The notes under the pieces were generated by a model. The model was not told the origin of the DNA and ran no database searches. It saw only the letters and a list, made by a program, of their open reading frames with translations. This document shows positions 60,277 through 63,662 of a stretch of 63,662 nt of DNA, in pieces; within the stretch, counting starts at the first letter, position 1; the number at the start of each line of letters is the position of its first letter. A program made the position numbers and the translations under genes. The stretch is from an uncultured Myxococcales bacterium. GTDB lineage: Bacteria; Myxococcota_A; Bradymonadia; UBA7976; UBA1532. The stretch lies in contig CAINDO010000642.1 of assembly GCA_903847385.1 (NCBI GenBank), forward strand, positions 1 to 63,662. The letters are read 5' to 3'.

Positions 60277-62691
60277 TCAGGGCAGGGCGGCCCCCTCGTC
60301 GTACAGCACGCTCGCTGCGTGCGTGGCCACATAGCGCTCGAGCACGATGGCGTCGTCGTGGGTCAGGTTGACGAAGGCCAGACCGATGCCCGGCGCGCTG
60401 CCGTCCATGTCGGCCTGCTCGATGTCTCGCACCCAGCGCACCTGCGCCGGCGCCGCCACGGAGTGGCCATCGGGCATCTCGAAGAAGAGCTCCACGCGCG
60501 CGCCCACGGGGATCGTCTGGTGGGTGGCCACGAAGAGGCCGCCGCGGGACACGTTGCCCGCGAACCCCGTGAAGAAGCTGGTGCCGTACTCGATGCCCAC
60601 CTTGACCGCCAGGTTGGCGCGGTGTGTGCGATCGGCCATCGCGCGTTGACGTGCGGGCGAGATCGGCTGCGGCGGCGGCGTGGGCAAGGGCCCGGGATGC
60701 CCGGCGGAGCGCAGATCCGAGATGTCCAGCTCGCGCCAGGGGTCCACGCCCTCGATGTCCATCTCGGCGGCCATCGCCGCGAAGGTCGACGCGCCTCGGT
60801 CAGCGGAGCGCGGCTGGACCGGTCGCACCGGGCCCGTCACGCCGCGCGGGCGATCCACACGGCCGAGCGTGGGGCGGAACACCATCGCGGGTTCCGGCGG
60901 GGGGGCCAAGGGCACGGGCGGGGGCGGCGCGGAGGGAACGCGGGGCGGCGGGAGCGTCGCGGCGGCCGGCATCGGCGGCGGCGGGACCGCGGGCACCGGC
61001 GTATCGACGGGCGCGCGCATGTCGTATCCGGGAATCGGCTCGAGCAGCATGTCCGGATCGCTGTCGTGCGCCCCACCCGTCGGGGGGTCGAAGTCCGCGA
61101 GTTCCGCGGCGAGATCGGCGAACGGATCGTCACCGGCGTCCCTCGCCGGCAGCGCCCCGAGGCGGCCGTCCTCCAGCGCCGACTCGAGCTCGGCGAAGGG
61201 ATCGTCTTCGTCGGGCGGAGGCGGGGACGGCGGGGGGGCCGCTTCGACGCGCGGCGCCGGGACCGCTGCGGGCGCGGGCGTGGGGGCAGGGGCCGGCGAC
61301 TCCGGGGCGAGCTCGAACGCAAAGGCGTCCCGCCGCTGCGGACCGGAGGCGAAGATGTTGGCGATCTCCGTGTCGCTCAGGTGGACCTCTTCGGTCATCC
61401 GGAGCGCCATCTCGTGGTCGTCGACCGAGAGCGGCCGCTCGACGGCGGGGGGCGCCATCGGCGACGCAGGCGCCGGCGTGGGCGCAGGGGCCGACTGGGT
61501 GAGCGCTTCGACGCTCTGCTCGATGGCCGAGTGCAGCTCCAGCGAGAGGGCCGCGAAGCTGGCGAACTCGTCCACCGGCGGCTCTTCCTCGACCTCGGCC
61601 GCGCACGAAAGCGACGTGAACGGGTCGTCGTCGATGGGCTCGGGGGCCGGCGGCCTCACCGGGGCGGGCTCCGACCACGGGTCGAACACTGCCGGCGGGT
61701 CTTCCGCGGGCGCCGCCGCGGGTGGCGCCGGTGCAGCCGCGGGGAAACCCGCTTCGGCCAGCAGCGCCGCGAAGGCGTCGTCCGCCTCGCCGGGCAGGGG
61801 TGTCGGCAGCTCCCCGAAGGCCTCGAGCGCGCTCTCGTCCAGAAGCGCCGCCGCGGGCGCCTCGACGGCCGGGGGCGCCTCGACGGCCGGGGGCGCCGGG
61901 ACCTCGTCGAACGACAACGCAGGGAAACCGGCCGTGGTCGCCAGCAGGTCCGCGGCGTCCGGTGTGTGCAGCGGCTCACCGGCCTCCGCAAGCAGGAGCG
62001 CCTCGAGGACCGGATCGGCCGGCGCCGGGATGTCCGGCGGAGCTACGGACGGTTCATCCTCGAACGCGGGCCAATCCTCGGGGGCCGGCGCAGGCGCCGC
62101 CGCCTCGGGCAACACTTCGTCCAGCGCCCGAATGAAGCTCGTCATCGACGGCGCCTCTTCGAGATCGGGCGCGGGCGTCGCCCCACCGACACCGGCCAGG
62201 AGCTCGGCCTCTTCGGCGACCGCAGAGCCGGTTTCCGGGGACAATGGCGGCGGCACGGCGCTCGGCGGGCGGCTGCGCACCGCGACACCGACGGCGTTCA
62301 ACGCACGCTCGACGACGTCCGTCACCCCGGACGACCCGAGTTCGGGCAGCTCGTGGGCGAGCATCACGCCCAGCCTTTCGGACAGGGACTCCCAGAACAT
62401 GCCCTGGGGCGGCGGCGCGCTCGGTGCAGGGGCTGGCGGCGGCGCGCTCACGGCGCGCTCCATCGCCTCGCTCCAGGACAGCAACGCCTCGGCGCGCTCG
62501 GCGGCCCGCGCCTCGCGCTCGGAGAGCGCGTCCGACCAGTCCATCGCCGCGTCGGCGGCCTCGGCGGCGGCCGGCGGCAACGCCAGGCGACGCTCGAGCA
62601 GGACACGTTCGCGCTCGGCGAGCCGGGCTTCGCGGTCGAGCAGACGCCGGATGCGCTCCGGGAGGGCAGGGGGCGGAGGGTGGGCAGCCAT
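60277..62691 (-). CDS. Large low-complexity protein with C-terminal PilZ domain
   Basis: 804 residues from ATG 62691. A charged helical N-terminus (IRRLLDREARLAERERVLLE) is followed by about 550 residues rich in Pro, Ala, Glu and Asp, presumably disordered. The C-terminal 120 residues are a PilZ domain of the myxobacterial subtype: RTHRANLAVKVGIEYGTS, NVSRGGLFVATHQTI and ELFFEMPDGHSVAAPAQVRW. The NxSxxG part of the c-di-GMP motif is present; the RxxxR part is imperfect, so ligand binding is uncertain. PilZ proteins transmit c-di-GMP signals to motility, EPS or development outputs; the partner is unknown. Confidence 0.85.
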   Translation of the reverse strand: MAAHPPPPALPERIRRLLDREARLAERERVLLERRLALPPAAAEAADAAMDWSDALSEREARAAERAEALLSWSEAMERAVSAPPPAPAPSAPPPQGMFWESLSERLGVMLAHELPELGSSGVTDVVERALNAVGVAVRSRPPSAVPPPLSPETGSAVAEEAELLAGVGGATPAPDLEEAPSMTSFIRALDEVLPEAAAPAPAPEDWPAFEDEPSVAPPDIPAPADPVLEALLLAEAGEPLHTPDAADLLATTAGFPALSFDEVPAPPAVEAPPAVEAPAAALLDESALEAFGELPTPLPGEADDAFAALLAEAGFPAAAPAPPAAAPAEDPPAVFDPWSEPAPVRPPAPEPIDDDPFTSLSCAAEVEEEPPVDEFASFAALSLELHSAIEQSVEALTQSAPAPTPAPASPMAPPAVERPLSVDDHEMALRMTEEVHLSDTEIANIFASGPQRRDAFAFELAPESPAPAPTPAPAAVPAPRVEAAPPPSPPPPDEDDPFAELESALEDGRLGALPARDAGDDPFADLAAELADFDPPTGGAHDSDPDMLLEPIPGYDMRAPVDTPVPAVPPPPMPAAATLPPPRVPSAPPPPVPLAPPPEPAMVFRPTLGRVDRPRGVTGPVRPVQPRSADRGASTFAAMAAEMDIEGVDPWRELDISDLRSAGHPGPLPTPPPQPISPARQRAMADRTHRANLAVKVGIEYGTSFFTGFAGNVSRGGLFVATHQTIPVGARVELFFEMPDGHSVAAPAQVRWVRDIEQADMDGSAPGIGLAFVNLTHDDAIVLERYVATHAASVLYDEGAALP

Positions 62692-62726
62692 GATTTCCGG
62701 CGAATGTACCACGCCCCCCGCGCGAC

Positions 62727-62746
62727 GGCGCGTTTCCTCACGCGCC
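62727..62746. other. Inverted repeat between the divergent PilZ and cysC genes
   Basis: GGCGCGT, six-base loop, ACGCGCC. It lies in the 98-base spacer shared by the two divergent genes and could be an operator or an RNA hairpin; nothing in the sequence decides between them. Confidence 0.35.
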
Positions 62747-62789
62747 CCGGCACCGCTCCACTTGACGCGCCGCACGAATCTCCCGCCTC

Positions 62790-63413
62790 ATGCGCCCCAT
62801 GAGCACGTCGAACATCGTCTGGCATCAGAGCCGCTTGACGCCCGAGCAGCGCGCGGCCCACCTCGGGCAGGCCGGCGCGGTCGTCTGGCTCACGGGCCTC
62901 TCCGGCTCCGGCAAGTCCACCATCGCCATGGCCCTCGAGCAGCAGCTCGTGGCCGCCGGCCGCTTCGCCTACGTACTGGATGGCGACAACCTGCGCCACG
63001 GCCTCTGCGCCGACCTGGGCTTCTCGGAAGAGGCCCGGCGCGAGAACATCCGCCGCGTCGGCCACGTCGCGCGCCTCTTCGCCGACGCCGGCGGCCTGGT
63101 GGTCACGGCGTTCATCTCGCCGCACCGCGCCGAGCGGGACGCCGTGCGCGCGCTCCTGCCCGCCGGGCGGTTCTTCGAGGTGCACGTCGCCACGCCAATC
63201 GAGGTCTGCGAATCCCGCGACCCGAAGGGCCTTTACAAGCGCGCCCGGGCCGGCGAGATCGCCGACTTCACGGGCATCTCGTCCCCCTACGAGGCGCCCC
63301 TGGAGCCCGAGGTCGTGCTCGACACGCAGGCCCTGGGCATCGAAGCCGCCGCAGCGCACCTGGCCCAGCGCCTCACCGAGGCGGGGCTCTTCACGGGCCC
63401 CCCCCGCGGCTGA
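62790..63413 (+). CDS. cysC: Adenylyl-sulfate kinase
   Basis: 207 residues, the normal size for CysC. P-loop [17 protein letters not shown]; the APS-binding and lid regions [55 protein letters not shown] and the [23 protein letters not shown] segment are complete. It phosphorylates APS to PAPS, the sulfate donor for sulfotransferases. Start at 62790, or 62799 (MSTSN). No cysD/cysN partner is in the window, so it may serve polymer sulfation as well as assimilation. Confidence 0.95.
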   Translation: MRPMSTSNIVWHQSRLTPEQRAAHLGQAGAVVWLTGLSGSGKSTIAMALEQQLVAAGRFAYVLDGDNLRHGLCADLGFSEEARRENIRRVGHVARLFADAGGLVVTAFISPHRAERDAVRALLPAGRFFEVHVATPIEVCESRDPKGLYKRARAGEIADFTGISSPYEAPLEPEVVLDTQALGIEAAAAHLAQRLTEAGLFTGPPRG

Positions 63414-63422
63414 GGTCGCCCT

Positions 63423-63662
63423 TCAGAGCATGTCCGCGGACGCGCCGGCCGCCCCGGGGTTGCCGGGGCTCGGACCGCCGGGGCCGCCGCCCGCGACCGC
63501 GAAGACCGGCTCCTGAACGTCCGGCGCGCTGATCCCGCCGCGGAACACACCGACGCTGACGCCGCCGGAGCCGCCGCCGCCGTGCCCGCCACGGCCGCCG
63601 TCTCCGCCGGGGCCGCCGCGCTCGCCGCCCCCCACGTCGCCGCTCGTGGGGCCACCGTTGCC
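63423..63662 (-). CDS. C-terminal part of a Gly-rich (PE-PGRS-like) protein, 5' end outside window
   Basis: The frame is open to the window end and stops at 63423-63425, so at least 80 residues are seen. Gly-Gly-X repeats dominate (GGPGGDGGRGGHGGGGSGG), followed by VSVGVFRGGISAPDVQEPVFAVAGG and a Gly/Pro/Ala tail ending ADML. Such low-complexity Gly-rich segments are common in exported proteins of Polyangia. Convergent with cysC (9-base gap). Function unknown. Confidence 0.6.
   Translation of the reverse strand, partial: GNGGPTSGDVGGGERGGPGGDGGRGGHGGGGSGGVSVGVFRGGISAPDVQEPVFAVAGGGPGGPSPGNPGAAGASADML

Noticed and set aside
60319-62802. 827- and 950-residue plus-strand frames over the PilZ gene
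   Set aside because: Arg/Gly/Ser-rich shadows of the low-complexity PilZ protein; the minus-strand frame ends in a recognisable PilZ domain.

Overview
This is a very GC-rich, densely coded stretch of chromosome, most likely from a member of the Myxococcota (Polyangia or Haliangium-like, perhaps uncultivated). The indications are: two proteins ending in MYXO-CTERM-like sorting tails (Gly-rich run plus Cys, one membrane helix, Arg cluster); many lipoproteins with Gly/Ser/Asp-rich linkers after the lipobox; a myxobacterial-type PilZ protein; an initiation factor IF3 with a C-terminal extension like Myxococcus Dsg; and a two-gene bacterial microcompartment (BMC) vertex-protein satellite locus resembling the one I recall from Haliangium. 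No insertion sequence, prophage, CRISPR array or rRNA was found, and no gene-free stretch exceeds 300 bases.

Layout. 1-8.1 kb: tail of a repeat-rich surface protein; a GMC oxidoreductase operon whose first gene fuses a PLP enzyme to a GMC small subunit; a MutH homologue; a CNNM/CorC-type protein; a YtkA/FixH-like lipoprotein; a five-haem cytochrome lipoprotein and its partner. 8.1-17.5 kb: a CobW GTPase, a lamin-tail/PEP-synthase-like lipoprotein, a fused hydantoinase/5-oxoprolinase, and a TPR protein with a small membrane protein. 17.5-26 kb: large surface proteins (collagen-like/tail-fibre-like, a cysteine-rich lipoprotein of about 40 modules, an M15-like peptidase). 26-33 kb: a degenerate STAND-type TPR protein, a cytochrome c lipoprotein, a two-domain AAA ATPase, and two BMC vertex proteins with a class II aldolase. 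33-37.3 kb: a ComEC-like MBL-HhH lipoprotein, an FG-GAP lipoprotein, infC, and a small helix-hairpin-helix protein. 37.3-45.6 kb: a co-directional run with an MDR dehydrogenase, the poly-gamma-glutamate genes pgsB, pgsC and a pgsW-like gene, an anion permease, a tandem ATP-grasp protein and a DmpA-type peptidase. 45.7-48.5 kb: a coiled-coil protein, an OmpA lipoprotein, tRNA-Leu(UAA), and a DHH phosphoesterase. 48.5-59.5 kb: an exopolysaccharide region carrying the FemAB, amidotransferase and deacetylase trio known from PEP-CTERM/exosortase loci. 59.5-63.7 kb: a predicted exported methyltransferase, a PilZ protein, cysC, and a Gly-rich partial gene.

How it works together. Most of the region serves the cell envelope: surface proteins, a predicted poly-gamma-glutamate polymer, an exopolysaccharide, and lipoprotein redox carriers. 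Two genome-wide habits stand out. Twelve convergent protein-gene junctions either overlap at their stops or leave no more than 24 nt. Several first genes start 6-8 nt after a recognisable -10 box, which implies leaderless or nearly leaderless mRNAs. All assignments were made by reading motifs; no database search was run.
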